In this document: positions 45,361 to 57,839 of the stretch, piece after piece
Layout of the letters: the number at the start of each line of letters is the position of its first letter
Numbering within the stretch: the first letter of the stretch is position 1
Source: Arctopsyche grandis
Lineage: Eukaryota > Arthropoda > Insecta > Trichoptera > Hydropsychidae
Direction of reading: 5' to 3'
DNA: 64,000 nt
NCBI RefSeq assembly: GCF_051622035.1
Contig: NC_135355.1
Location: forward strand, 4,588,001 to 4,652,000
Program-made: the position numbers and the translations under genes
The notes under the pieces: generated by a model
What the model was told of the DNA's origin: nothing
Database searches by the model: none
What the model saw: only the letters and a program-made list of their open reading frames with translations

Positions 45361-45769
45361 CCAGGAAGGCCTTACAGGTAAACCCCAATGCGCCTTCCTG
45401 GCCAATTACTAACAATACAGCATTTTTATTATACAAGTCGCTGAATTACGAGCCACTGAAAACTCGCAAATTAACGAGACATCTATGAATTGTACATAAA
45501 TTTTATTGTACATTAATCATACTCAAATAGTGGTGACATGGTAGGTAGGAAGGATTTTTTGCCAACTTTTAATCAGGAACCGTTTCAACAATGAAATCAG
45601 AGAAAATTGGAAAACTCTGATAGGAAACGATCGATCTGGAGTTACAAATATCCATGTCTGACCAGCAGCACTACAGATATACTCAGAAAAAATATTTTAA
45701 TCGAGATCAGCTCATGGGATAGAACCAACGTTAGGCAGAAGCTTAACGACCGAGCTATACTGCTGGCTA
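45361..45769 (-). mobile_element. tRNA-derived SINE, full length, minus strand
   Basis: It starts with the 3' hairpin (CCAGGAAGGCC and GCGCCTTCCTGG), has GGAAACGATCGATCTGG and CTGACCAGCAGCAC, and ends in the head (CGACCGAGCTATACTGCTGG). Read on its own strand the head has a box A-like TAGCTCGGTCG and a box B-like GGTTCTATCCC. Confidence 0.8.
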
Positions 45770-48700
45770 AATTAAATTATGTATCCAATGGGTCAGTTTT
45801 ATATTTCAACACGTTTACAATGATTGGTTTTCAATCTGAATATATTTTTTTAATCTAAATGTACTTATTCGAGCGGAAATGAAGAATCAACGAGAAGAAG
45901 GGGGCAACGATTAAATGAACCCGTGACAACATAATAATAATAGACATATATTCAGTGTTAAGAATCCATAGAAAAGGCATATTTTTAATTAGTGATAGGA
46001 ATATATAGGAAGTGTGAAAAAATGCCAAAAAAATATCACATACGGAATTGCACCTGGAGGATTTTTTCGTGTGAGAAAATATGCGTTTCGAATAAAAATC
46101 AAAAACATCATCATGCGATCACAATAAGCGGGGTCTTCCGTATCGGCGAAACTCCATCAAACGATCATAATTGAATGATAATTAGCGAACGACGATAATA
46201 ACCGCGGAAAAGATATTTCACGAATGTTGTATCTATGTATGCATATGCGGTGTTTATTCAAGAAAACCGACAATTATGTGAATACGACATCGATAAAAAT
46301 ATATTTGATTGCCATCATTTTTTCTAATTGAACACAATTTGATCGAAAATGTCAAAAATATGATTACATTACTGCTCGGTGACGTTCTTCGTGTGCAACG
46401 GAGCGCTTGCACAATGGCGTTGATAAAAATTCGGTATTATTTACAAATCGTGATTTTTTTTGCGCAAACTAACAATGGCCTGCTAAAACGGTTTCAATGC
46501 TGAACATTCCCAGAGTGTATGTACGCTGATTAAATAAAGCGAATACGAAAAACGAGATTTGTTAATCGCGCGCGTTTCGATAATCAACGTGCACAACAAA
46601 TAATAATACCCGACAGTAAAAAATGAAAATGCAAAAGTTAACGGCGAACTCTTTCGCCTGGAAACCGTGTCAATGTCGGAGAATATTCAACAATGATTTA
46701 AACGAAAGTAGGATACTTAATAATATAAATTAAGATAAACGTCATTTTCGAATACTTATTCACTTATTGAAAACGAATGGGCAATTATGTATTTTAAAAC
46801 GCGACGGACAGCAAGTTTTCAACGCTGGATTTTAATTCGAATTAATTATGTGTATGTTTTCGGTGAAAATTTCGCATTTTCATCATTCAATAATATTGCT
46901 ACAAATATGTAGATCGATAAATAATTCGTTCAGTAATAAATCTCTATCGCTATACATGTATAGGTAAGTCAAGTGCAACGTGTTTCATGATTGGTGATAA
47001 ATGGTTATAATTTCAAATGTATTGAACTGATTTAAATACAGTTTTTTGTCTAACTTATTTGGAACTTTCATAAAAGCCATTATTATATCCGATTTTACGA
47101 GGGTAAGTATGAACATATGTATGTAATAAAGTAGGGTTAAATGTGAAGATTTGAACGAGGCTTCCACAATGGAAAAATTGTGTATCATGGGTTTTCGCAC
47201 AGTGTTTTCAACTCATATTTTGGTAATGATGGTATTTGGTAATTATTAACATGTTTGATCATGTGTGTCGCCTTGGGCAACCTGCAGTGGCACATATGGT
47301 CGGGGTTAATATATAATGGATTAATAAATATTGTAGAAACTTTTTAGGTGTCAATGTTTTGAAAAAATATTGTAATAGGTACTGAATGTTTCTGTTTTTA
47401 ATAAATAAAAATACGTAAGAAATTGTATACATAAGTTCATCCACTACTCAATATTTATTGCAATGTAATCAAGAAGTTTAGGAATTTATGTAGGAAGCCC
47501 AGAAGCTAAACCTTTAATACTTAAATTAAAAAATTGGCAAACGTTGAGTCACGACGGTTGCTTTAGGTATTTCAAACAATGGAAATTAGAGTTGACTCTT
47601 TTAACTTCACAGCCTTTGTTAGTCACATGATATATGTATTCTTGAAGAAAAACATTAGAGAAGTGGTAAGGATATCAATCAAGGACGGATCCAAGTATGG
47701 GAATGAAATTTCCCCGAGCGAATAATTTTCAGAAGCTTCCAGATTTACCTATACGTATTCTTGATCTTTCAGATTCATATTTGTTTCTCTGAGAGTATCT
47801 GAAAGGCATATATGTATACATATGTTTGTTCTCATTGAGTAGATCAAAGAGAATGTTTATATAGAAATACGAATGTTAGGGTTTCAAAAATTAAGTAATA
47901 TTATGAAAAATTCATTCGAAAAGTCTCACTTTAAGGTTTGGCAACGGCATATGGATCTTATTTAAAAATGTGATATTTTGTAAATTTTATTTAAATTTAA
48001 TACTGAAATAAATCGCCATACGTTCGATATTTATTGTATATACATACTATCATTGAAATAAGTTTATTAATGAAAAAGTTACTCTCAAACATCTACATGA
48101 CATTTGGCCCAACCTGTAGATGTATAAAGTTTGTATTATATTTATAGACTTTAATCAATATTGGGTTCTAGTCGTAACCGTTAGATTCAGAGTCCAAGAA
48201 GTGGATATATGATAAGTAATTTGAAGTTGAAATTCATAATGTAGAATCAGAAATTTCCATGATAAAGAAAATGATCCATACGAATGGGCTTGTTTTCAGA
48301 AAGTCTTCGAAAAGTAATATTTTTGCAGTGCCAGAAGGTATGTGGGTAAATTACCCAGAAGAAGTGGGAAAAGTATATGAAATATGTATAATAAAATGGA
48401 CTATACATACATAGATATTCCAGTAGCAAGAGAAGATAAGTCATCCAAGATAATTGACTAGAAACCTCATTAGAAGTAAATATTTGGGGAATTTTAAACT
48501 CATAAGACAATGAAGCAATCAACGGAAGAATCTAAAAAAATAACCTAATCGTTTTCGGCTCACACTCACTTACCACAATCGTAATTGACGGTACGAAAAA
48601 ATATTCGCGGCAAACGCGGATGTTATGCATTAATTGTCTCATAATCGTCGGATTTACCATATCTAATATTACACAGCTCGTAAAATAGCAATTTCAACAT

Positions 48701-48939
48701 TTCTGTATATGTAATTTGAATACCGCAAATGAGTGAATACCGATTGGGAAACGGGGCGTTGTCTCTCGCGTTACGATTTCCGATTTTCCGATTCGTTTAA
48801 CCCTCGAAGTGTCACAACTTAGCGATTATTTCTTCAACAATTCGCGTCACAACGTGTCGAAATGCAATTCGTACCCCAAGGTTTCGTTGACCTGGGAGGC
48901 GCCTCGCATTTATCGTGTCCAAGCTTTATCGGTTTGGGG
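45770..48939. other. long stretch without genes or identified repeats
   Basis: No element ends, LINE or SINE words are seen. Open frames are short and lack domains. This and 49141-52158 form the least repeat-laden part of the right half, and could hold regulatory DNA or intron. Confidence 0.4.
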
Positions 48940-49137
48940 TCAGTCGATGAGAGCGCGTCGAAGTGTCAAGCCAACGATTATATAATTTGCATTGACATTT
49001 GTTTGTCGACGATTGTTTTATAACGCTTTTAAAAAAAAATCACTAGAATAATTCAACCGCGTACTGTTGAACGAGACAATCTAGTTTTTTTGTGACAAGA
49101 TTTTTCAATTTATACTGTGAATTCTACGATAAAAACG
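48940..49137 (+). promoter_or_regulatory. possible promoter and non-coding first exon
   Basis: A CpG-containing block (48770-48990) has an arthropod initiator-like GGTCAGTCGATGAGAG at 48939. About 195 bp downstream is a perfect donor, AAACG|GTAAGT, at 49138. No protein is encoded between. This fits a noncoding 5' exon of an unseen gene but rests on motifs alone. Confidence 0.2.
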
Positions 49138-49140
49138 GTA

Positions 49141-52100
49141 AGTTTTTATTTTATTATCTATTGTTTTACCATGTATACATATATTTTGAACATTTCAATC
49201 GTACGTTTTTTTCTAAATTTCGATATAACAGTTTTTGAATCAACAAGTTGCCTGCATTGCAACATGTTAGATATTAATTCAATGAGAATCGAATATGATT
49301 TTTTTAAGTTGTATGAATAAGTTTGCATCCAGTGCATTATAGATAAATTAAATTTCGATTAGATTTATTGAAAATTTTAAGGATATTAAAAAAAATGATC
49401 AATGGAATGGTTTTTGTATGAACAAATTTAGAGACATCAACGAGCAGATAAAAACGAAACCCACATTTATGTACTTTTAAATATATATAAATATAAATCT
49501 ATATAAAATAGAACACGAAGAAATTGTATTGTAGAACAAAAATGAAAAATAAATTTATAAATTCAGATTAAAAACGTCTTTCTCTTTCAAACGTAGAAAA
49601 ATACGTACTTTTACTTTAAATAACTGTGAGACAAAAACATGGTAACGAATATTATTTATTTTGTAAAAAAATATCATTTAACTTATTTTTGCCGTTGTAT
49701 GTACAACGCTTAAAACAGCGCAATAAGTGATGTACATAAAGATAATAACTTTTTTTCAACCAAGTCGATTTAATCAACATTTCACAATGACAAAAATTTG
49801 CCCATTACTAATTTTACATTAAGATATGTGTGGCAAAAATTCCCCAGTCGAAAATTTGATTTTGTAAACATCGAAATGATTAATCACATACAGATTAATC
49901 TCAAAAATTGGTGAAACGCACGCATTCCAATTCATTCCTTAACACCAAACAGAGTGCTTACACACTTTTCCTTTTGTCAAAACTTCAGTCGTATTATAAA
50001 TATAAGGACTCAACACTTGAACGACGACACATTTATATAGAAAAAAAATCGAATGATACGATAATAAAATATATCTACATACATACGCGATATTAACGCG
50101 GGTCGGGATGCAAATGTTTTCGTCGAAATCCGCATACGGCATGTGTGCGAATAAATAAATAAATAAATAATAAAAAAAAGAAGAATAGTCAGATCCCGGT
50201 GAGTCGTACGACCTCGCATTCCAACCAAGGACGATATCTATTCGCAAACGCTTGTTTTGTCCGCATCTCGTTCTTAATATATGTATAAATACATTATATA
50301 TATATATACATAATATATGTACAATGCTAATTATGATAGCAATTAACTTTCGAACAATGAAATCGAACATTCATACGACAGAACGAAGATGATTTCGAGT
50401 GGATCGATTGAATCGCGAAAGACAAAAACAAAAACAAAAAAAATAACAGTAAACCTTTAGACAGAGAAGATACACACGTAACGATTTGATGTCGCACACA
50501 ATGGTAGCCGAGAAGTGATTGTCATGCAAAGTGAATTAAAAACCTTGGCCCAATGGCCTGCTGGACCTCCAACGATACTACTTACGAATATGGCCGATAG
50601 AAGCTAATTCTTCTATAAATATCAAAGCCGACATTAGACATGTATTATACAGTCGTCGAAAACATCCAGGAATTTCGCGGATCGAAATGAATTCAAGGTG
50701 TTTCGCAGAAAAAAAATATAAATTGATGGCGCCAGTCAGCGTCATCTAAAACGTTACCGTGCGTATTTTAAATAAAAGTTCAAATGTTTTTCGCTAATAA
50801 ATTGTGCGAATATTGGAGATACCGGTTCTGTGAGAATTCGGCATGAAATCGCTCGCTTACGTCACGTTCAGCATCTATTACCATGCGATGTACCTACATA
50901 GATACATACGTGTTGATTAAACTTCACAGTAATAATGTTAATAGGGTACTTTATACATATAGTTTCGTCATCATCAACGATTATATTCGCCATTCCTTAC
51001 CAAGTCCATCCATCTCATATATGGATGGCCGTCCTTGCACCCTTTTACAGTTTTACACTCTCTTGGGTGTAATTAATTTGTCGCATACATATCCTTCTAG
51101 CTAAATATCCTACCCAGGGTCGTCGAGAGCGAACCCGGATCCTGGGAGAATAACAATTCCGAGCCCGATGACTAACCAAAACAAAAAAGTCGTTCTTATA
51201 TGAAATTTTACAACCTAAACATCATTACTCACGAAACACATTGACCAAAAACTTTCTTCTTGAAAGTGCATAACAGCATTCGCCCAAACGAATGTTGTCT
51301 CTTTATCTCTTCTTCCAGGTTAATGGTTTATCCTAAATAGCTATACCCATTGACACTTCTATTTGTTCGTAGAAAATGTCGGGTATGCGATAGTTTAAGT
51401 GAGCCAAAGATCCGTTATGGGGATTTCCGAATGGATTGGAAAAGCACGACTTTTTTTAATATGCATGGTGGATAATTGGACGCGTTTGATATGTCGCATT
51501 GACGCCAGCCGGTTTGACAGTTGAATAAAAAGGCGCCTCGTTAAATTTTCATTGTATACACGAGACGATGGCCTTTGTATTATACGTCGTGAGAGGTTAA
51601 ACGGCCAAACGGTTCGGTTCGGTTGCATCTGTGACCCGGTTTGCGTATCCGAACCGGGATCTGTGCGATACTGATCGAATTGCACAATCGCATCAAGGAG
51701 ATGTTGAACGACTGGATCGAAATTATGATTTATATTAAAGCGAAATGATAAGAATATGAGCATAATTATGTACATACATACAATGACAGGTTCTATAGAA
51801 GTACGTATCATTGGTCACTACTGGAATCTACTCCGACTGAAATTACAGTCTTTTACAAATATATCTCATCTGTTTACATCAACCCTTTTAAGGTCACATT
51901 ATCGATATTACATATCAACATTTCCTAGAAAGTCTCTCAATAAATTTTTTAATATACATACGTAAAATGTTCTGATCTCAATGTTGCGTTTTTAATATCA
52001 CATCTCTAATAAATCCCATCATTTACTTATTTGACTCTCTGTTAGTACGCAAAATGAATATCCGTATTGGTTTGTAAATCAATTGCGTTCTCTGGATGAT

Positions 52101-52158
52101 TCCATTCGTCTTGAAAACAAAGCTGTTTTCCATTAACAAACCTATCCTAGCCGTTAAG
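49141..52158. other. long stretch without genes or identified repeats
   Basis: Open frames at 49939-50370 and 51395-51811 (minus) have no known domain. A short piece at about 51005-51075 (CCATCCATCTCATATATGGA) resembles the LINE 3' fragments at 58862 and 62385. Otherwise nothing is seen. Confidence 0.4.
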
Positions 52159-52338
52159 GCGATAAAAAGATCCCGACTCTAATTCAACTTTCCTGTCAGA
52201 TTTCCTGATATACAATGAAGTATTTTCATAATAAACATAAAAATCTATGCGATAAAAAGATCCCGACTCTAATTCAACTTTCCTGTCAGATTTCCTGATA
52301 TACAATGAAGTATTTTCATAATAATCATAAAAATCTAC
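52159..52338. repeat. recent 90-bp tandem duplication
   Basis: GCGATAAAAAGATCCCGACT begins at 52159 and 52249. The two 90-bp copies differ at one or two bases near their ends (ATAAACATAA against ATAATCATAA). Confidence 0.95.
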
Positions 52339-52537
52339 GACTTCGACTTCACAGATCTGTCATCTAAATAGATATATACAACGCTTACAGAAAGTGGAAA
52401 AACTTTCAAAAGATCCTACAATGTATTTTCCTTAGTTTGGATAAAAACATTCTACATAGAGAAGCTAAATACAATTTTGATTCTAATTCTAACAGTATTT
52501 AAGTAGGTACACATATGTATGTACATATGTAGATAAT

Positions 52538-53007
52538 AGGTTTTCTACCCGGGCCGACCCAAGACATAAATTTCCGGGAATCCACGGAATTTTTATGTCC
52601 CGTGTCCCGGAAATTCTTATCTCGAATCACGGGGAAAATATTTCAATCAAAACGTTCTTTAAATGTTATAATAAAGGCGACTGTATATGATGAAACTATT
52701 ATGCAGTAAGTGTATTTTTCTTGTATTGACAATTCAACGATGGAAGAAATTCTTTTAGATACTGATGAAGATGAGACAATTGTTTGTTTGAGGATGAATG
52801 AATAATTAAATAAGGAGTTATAAGAAAAATTTACAAAATAGTGTAAACAAAAATAGCTTCGACTTTCATGCTGCTATCATGCGACTTTCTGCTATTTCAA
52901 ATAAATTTTATAATAATAAAATAGAAAGAAAAAATATATATTCTGGTATTCCGGGAACGCCGTCCCGTGTCCCACGAATCGAAAAGGTTCAGGAAATCAG
53001 AAACCCT
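52538..53007. repeat. hAT-like remnant with GGGTTTCT ends
   Basis: TAGGTTTTCTACCCGGG at the left is roughly inverted at the right (GAAATCAGAAACCCTA). A short frame MEEILLDTDEDETIV matches MKEIRLDPDEDKTIV at 54950, so both derive from one coding element. CCCGTGTCCCGGAAATTC words occur near both ends. Confidence 0.5.
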
Positions 53008-53099
53008 AATACACATGTTTCTTAAGAATAATAGGAATGGAGAAAACGGCAACGATTAGTCTGACAGAGATATGGAAAACCCATTATATTTATAATGAG

Positions 53100-53345
53100 G
53101 AAATTCCCATAGCATTGTATGGAGTCGAGACATGGACGCTAAAAATAAAGGGACATGTTTGAAATATGGTGCTAGAGAAGAATGTTGAGCATTTCATGGA
53201 CCGCAAGACGTGTGAAACGTCTCCATTCTTAAAGAGTTTCAGGGAGACTTTCCACTTTCCAGGGATTATTTCCTACTTTGGCCATATTGCCGGAAATAAT
53301 GTGAAGAATCTCAAGAAGCATCTTTTGATCCCCGAAACACTATAG
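53100..53345 (+). pseudogene. LINE reverse transcriptase C-terminal scrap
   Basis: LYGVETWTLK-like text (ATGGAGTCGAGACATGGACG) and GHIAGNNVKNLKKHLL at the end match the pattern of insect endonuclease/reverse-transcriptase LINE termini, as at 34878-35413. It has stops and frameshifts throughout. Confidence 0.5.
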
Positions 53346-53487
53346 GGTCAAATCAAATCAAATAACGCATGAGATCGTCCCTAAACACTGCATTTAACTT
53401 GGCACAGGACCGGGAGGAGTGTATGTGAAATGTTCACAGGATTCCAGATAACAGGAAATGACCATTGTGTCTTGTTTGAAACACACT

Positions 53488-53990
53488 TAGTTTATTTTAT
53501 TTATTTATATATTATCTTAGCTATCAAGCTAATTTTATTTATTATTTTTATAATAATAACAATAATATGACCAATGTGTCCTGACAGGTTGCCCCAAAGT
53601 ATCACACCAGTCTTACAAAAAGATAAAAGTACAATAAAAATTACCAATCATTCATCTCATTCAAATACACTTGTGTTGAATCTCACGAAACCGACCAGCT
53701 CATCAACATGACAATTGAACAGGTCCAAATGTTCATCTATCACATTAAGGAGCCGGAAAGCCTTTACAAGAGTTACTGAAAGCAGACGTTTTCGCAGGAA
53801 TAGGTTGGAAAAGTAAATGATGACGCAAAGCTCTAACACATTCAGGCGCCGAAAATTTAAATTCCAATAAAATCGAAGGGCTGTCAATTCTTCCCTTTAA
53901 TACTCCAAAGAAATATTTGGAAATGGCAATAATTCTTCTCGAAGACAGTGAGTCAAAGCCTAGCATACCTTGTAAAAAAGGCAGTGGGAA
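53488..53990 (-). pseudogene. LINE reverse transcriptase C-terminus, minus strand
   Basis: Frames 53745-53966 and 53657-53887 overlap and join by a frameshift. They read MLGFDSLSSRRIIAISKYFF and LKGRIDSPSILLEFKFSAPE, then RLLNVIDEHLDLFNC, a common jockey-clade C-terminal pattern. The left edge has TATCAAGCTAATTTTATTTA, like the 3' tail of the LINE at 5533. It is 5'-truncated and dead. Confidence 0.65.
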
Positions 53991-54199
53991 ATAAATAGGG
54001 GTAATATTTATATTACCTCATAATATTAGACACTCAACAAAGATCAAGGAATTTAGGTATGGAATTTCTTCTCCACATTGTCTTGGTTTAATAAAACCGG
54101 AAAAAAAATATTTTACGTACATTGTCATTCACCATAACGGAGCCTTGTCCGAAGTTCACAAATTACGCACATACCCAACAATTACCCATCTTTGTTGAT

Positions 54200-54430
54200 T
54201 TATTTTCGATTTCCGCACACCCTCGAGGGTCATACATACATGATTTACGTCAGAGGCTGCATATTTCAAATGCCAATCTATCGTGCGCGTAATTCGTGTC
54301 CATCTCACTCACTCTCTCTCTCGCCGGAGACATTGAACTTGGCGGTTTGTTATTTTTAAAAGTTCAATGCGAACCGATTCGGTCGCTTTAGTCAATGCGC
54401 GTACGATGTTGCGTAATTAAATTTTAGCAC
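54200..54430. promoter_or_regulatory. possible regulatory block (CTCTCT and TTACGTCA motifs)
   Basis: ATTTACGTCAGAG (a CRE-like site) at about 54243 and CTCACTCACTCTCTCTCTCG (GAGA-factor-like) at about 54304 lie in a locally CpG-rich stretch without repeats. The evidence is motif content only. Confidence 0.15.
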
Positions 54431-54844
54431 ACGGTGTGTTATTAATATTATCGTTCGCGAATGCAATGCGATGTAATGAGCTGCGCATTGAAACCAGTTC
54501 GGTTCAATAGATGTCCGGGTTCTAAATATAAATTCGCTCTTACCGGATGTCGTGTTCAATTGGGTTAACTTGATTTCCGCACCGGTTAATCCGTGTTGAG
54601 TTATTTTATAGGTGGACATTCACAGATAGATTGTCGTCAGATACGTCTTTCGAACGTACAACATTTGTGGTAGAATTTAAAGATGTCACGATAGAACGTT
54701 TACATGTTTGTAATTATAGATTCGATAAGATTAGAGGCTTTGGAAGGTTTTTCGAGCAACGCCAGGCATTGCCGGCAATATCGACATGAATCGTAATGTC
54801 TACTCATTGTATATGTACAAAATAGAGATATTGTGTTGTTAGCA

Positions 54845-55420
54845 GGGTTTCTGCACAGGTCAAAATATCACGGGAATTTAATCAAAACATTCTAAGATGA
54901 AACTGTTATGAAACGAGTGTATCCTTCTTGAATTTGAAGATTCCACAATGAAAGAAATTCGTTTAGATCCTGATGAAGATAAGACAATTGTGGGTTTGAA
55001 GATTGATGAAGAATTAAATTAGGATTTATTAAAGACAAATTCACAAAAAAACGTAAGCAAAAATAGCACTGACTTTAAAAAATAAGTGAAACAATACATA
55101 CATACACGAAATACATCATTAAAAAATTGTTTTCATTCCTTTTAACTATGAAACCAGATTCGAACGAAACTGAAAGAGTTTTTTCCAATGCTGAAAATAT
55201 TTGTGCCCTATCTAGAAAAAGGTCGCATTCTCATTTAAATATTTCTGTAGGATTCTTAAGAAGCTATTTAAATAATTTTATTCCAGTCAATAGATATATT
55301 GTTTACTAATTATTAATATATTTATCAAAAACCACGAAACAGCTCAAATTTTTCGTTTTGAAAAGACGGTACCAGGTTTGGTACCATGAACGCCATATTT
55401 TGTTTAAAACTATCTAAAAA
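54845..55420 (+). pseudogene. hAT transposase remnant with dimerisation domain
   Basis: It begins with CAGGGTTTCTGCACAGG and has the MKEIRLDPDEDKTIV frame near 54950. At 55127-55309 a frame reads KPDSNETERVFSNAENICAL and FLRSYLNN, the C-terminal dimerisation motif of hAT transposases (SNxxxERVFSxAG). The ribonuclease-H-like core is absent. Related to 52538-53007. Confidence 0.65.
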
Positions 55421-56460
55421 AAACCACGTCTCACATCCCGCGCTGTGATTTCGCCCCAAGGATCCGAACGCAGTTTAAAACTTGATAAGAATATATTTAA
55501 AATTGTATTTTTCAATTAAATAAAATTTAAATAAATCATCAAAACATATGTATGAAAACGTTCAACACAACCTGCAATACGATAAATCAAAATGAAATAT
55601 CATCCACTGAAATTTGCAAGATTTAGCAGTCGTATTCTTTATAAATTATAAAATAAAAAACCTTTTCCGTTATACTTACTGATTTTTTCCTCAAGAAGAT
55701 ACGGTACATTCGAACGTATTCACAATATTACATAATCCCAACAATGATGTTGCACAAACGAATACAGTATTTTACAAGCTTATCATACAGTTGCAACAAA
55801 CAAGACAAAAAAAAGCACTTCAAAATCGTCTCAACTTAAAATATTATATTGTATAGTACGAATATGATATCTGAAATCTGGTAGACATGTATAAATATAA
55901 TATTATTAGTATGCAAGAACGATTCCGGTTGCGGTAACGAGTTTTCCCAATGTGCGTCAATGGCAAGCCATCGTCGTTAACGTATACATACATATATTCA
56001 AGTAACATTTCAGATCGGTCACTATTCTCTAATTTATTTTTACATTTATCTTTTCGATCGACAACGGGTAAGGTCGGTGATCCAGTGACATTCTGCTAGA
56101 CTTGTTGACATATTTTCCGATGAGTCAATCGCAAAGTTGCCCGGCTCTATCCGTATCAACATCGTATGCATAGGAATGTATGCAGACTGGACGTTAATAA
56201 ATACGATAAATAAAAGTTGGATATGTATTCTTCATTTTAATTCAAATTTGATAGCGTGTTAATATACGAGTAAAATTATAATTATCCGATTAATTTAATC
56301 TGAAACACATACATACATACATACATACAAACAACAAGCCTTGAAAATAAAGTTAATGAAACTACAAACATATTTTATGTTGATTTAATTAATAATACAT
56401 TGTAATACGCGATATATATTACTATTCAAAGAGAAATTTGTTATAAAGGTTGGTAGACTA
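55421..56460. other. non-genic, no recognised feature
   Basis: AT-rich, with a short ACATACATACAT run at about 56308-56328. No coding pattern or element ends. Confidence 0.5.
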
Positions 56461-56920
56461 TTGGTCGAATGGACACTTGACCGACGAACGATTGGCTGAA
56501 CGGACATTAGCCAGTAGCATGGCTTGGCGGTTGCGTTGATACTAAGCAGCGAGAGGTCGCCGGCTTCGAGTGTAATCTTTAATGCTGCTGGTCAGACATG
56601 GATATTTGTGACTTCAAGTCTATCGTTTCCTATCAGAGTTTTCCAGTTTATCTGATTTCATTGTTGAAGCGGTTCCTCCATCAAATTGGCAAAAACCATC
56701 TTACCCACTATGTCACCACTATTTGAATATGATTTCAAGAATGTATTATCTATATTCGATAACATAGATGTCTCGCTAATTTTCTTATATATAGTTTTTG
56801 TATTATGCTTATATGGTCTGGTCACAGTGACGCGTTAGAGTATTCTGTAATGTCACTGTGGTTAATATGTAAATAAATAAATTCGGACGACGGACACTTT
56901 GCCGAACGGACATTTGTCCG
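56461..56920 (+). mobile_element. SINE with LINE-type 3' tail, inside a decayed MITE
   Basis: The SINE head starts at about 56509 (AGCCAGTAGCATGGCTTGG) and the usual body (GCTGCTGGTCAGACATGG, GTTGAAGCGGTTCC) follows. From about 56800 the usual CCAGGAAGGC hairpin is replaced by one resembling the LINE end (TCACAGTGACGCGTTAGAG with GTCACTGTGG), then AAATAAATAAAT. The flanks (CGAATGGACACTTGACC and GACACTTTGCCGAACGG) are repeats of one another, so the SINE sits in another repeat. Confidence 0.65.
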
Positions 56921-57039
56921 CGCACTTAAATAAATAAATGCTGTGAATATTTTTCACTAAAAATGGCATACAGCGAAAATCTGAAAATGGCACGAAAAAT
57001 GGGATAGATCGAAAATCAATGATCTTGAACAAATTATTA

Positions 57040-57223
57040 TCTTATATATATAAAACCGAAACGGCGTCTGTAATTCGTTTCTGATTGGCTGTCGTCAAAG
57101 ACGTTTATGATTGGTCGGTCGTTAAATAATCATTTATTTCGATTTAATAAAAAAAAATGAAGATTTTTTTTATGGTTTTCATTTAATTTCCATTTACCGA
57201 GCAAAGCCGAGTAACACCACTAG
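57040..57223 (+). mobile_element. non-autonomous Helitron, 184 bp
   Basis: It starts TCTTATATATATAAAACCG after A and ends ACCGAGCAAAGCCGAGTAAC...CACTAG before T. End structure as in 24223-24364, but the 5' half is a different subfamily (ATTCGTTTCTGATTGGCTG). Confidence 0.7.
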
Positions 57224-57417
57224 TATTTAATAATATTGTAACAAAAGCATTTTTTTTATTAAGAATTGTTCATTTAAGCATATTTCTATCATTAAATGAA
57301 CACTTATTGTACATATATTTGCCAATTTTATCGATTATTTAAACGATAAGCTACGAATTTATCAAATTTGGGAAAACTCACTATCATTTGATTTATTTTT
57401 TATATAGATACATATAT

Positions 57418-57839
57418 ACCAGGAAGGCTTGACAGGAAGACCCCAATGCGCCTTCCTGGACAATTAATTACAAACAATGCAGCATTTCATTATTACATAA
57501 ATCACCGTATTTCCAAAAGCCGAAAAACACGAAATAACAATTAATTCATTAATTACAGAATTAATCAATTGAGACATCTATGGATTTAAGATTTTGTACA
57601 TAATTTTTACAAATTAAATACACAAAATAAATACAGAAGATTTGCGACAACAGGAAAGATGATTTTTGGCCAAATTTGAGGAACCGTTTCAACAATGATC
57701 AGATAAAATTGGAAAACTCTGATAAGAAACGATCGATTCGGAGTCACAAATACCCAAAAAATCTAACCAGCAGTATGGCGGATCGAACCCACTGATCACT
57801 TGATGCTAAACATACACGCTACCATTAAGCCATACTGCT
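57418..57839 (-). mobile_element. tRNA-derived SINE, full length, minus strand
   Basis: The 3' hairpin is CCAGGAAGGC/GCGCCTTCCTGG at the left. The head at the right, read on the minus strand, gives GCAGTATGGCTTAATGGTAG (box A) and GTGGGTTCGATCCGCC (box B), the clearest tRNA-like promoter among the copies. Confidence 0.85.

Noticed and set aside
49939-50370. 143-codon minus frame, hydrophobic
   Set aside because: AT-rich sequence gives Ile/Tyr/Phe-rich frames by chance. No domain or exon borders.
51395-51811. 138-codon minus frame
   Set aside because: Composition is more normal, but no recognised motif, no splice context and no second copy. It cannot be supported as a gene without conservation data.
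57770-57839. Possible tRNA gene with box A and box B
   Set aside because: The tRNA-like sequence is the head of a SINE. The acceptor stem cannot be formed and the SINE body follows directly.
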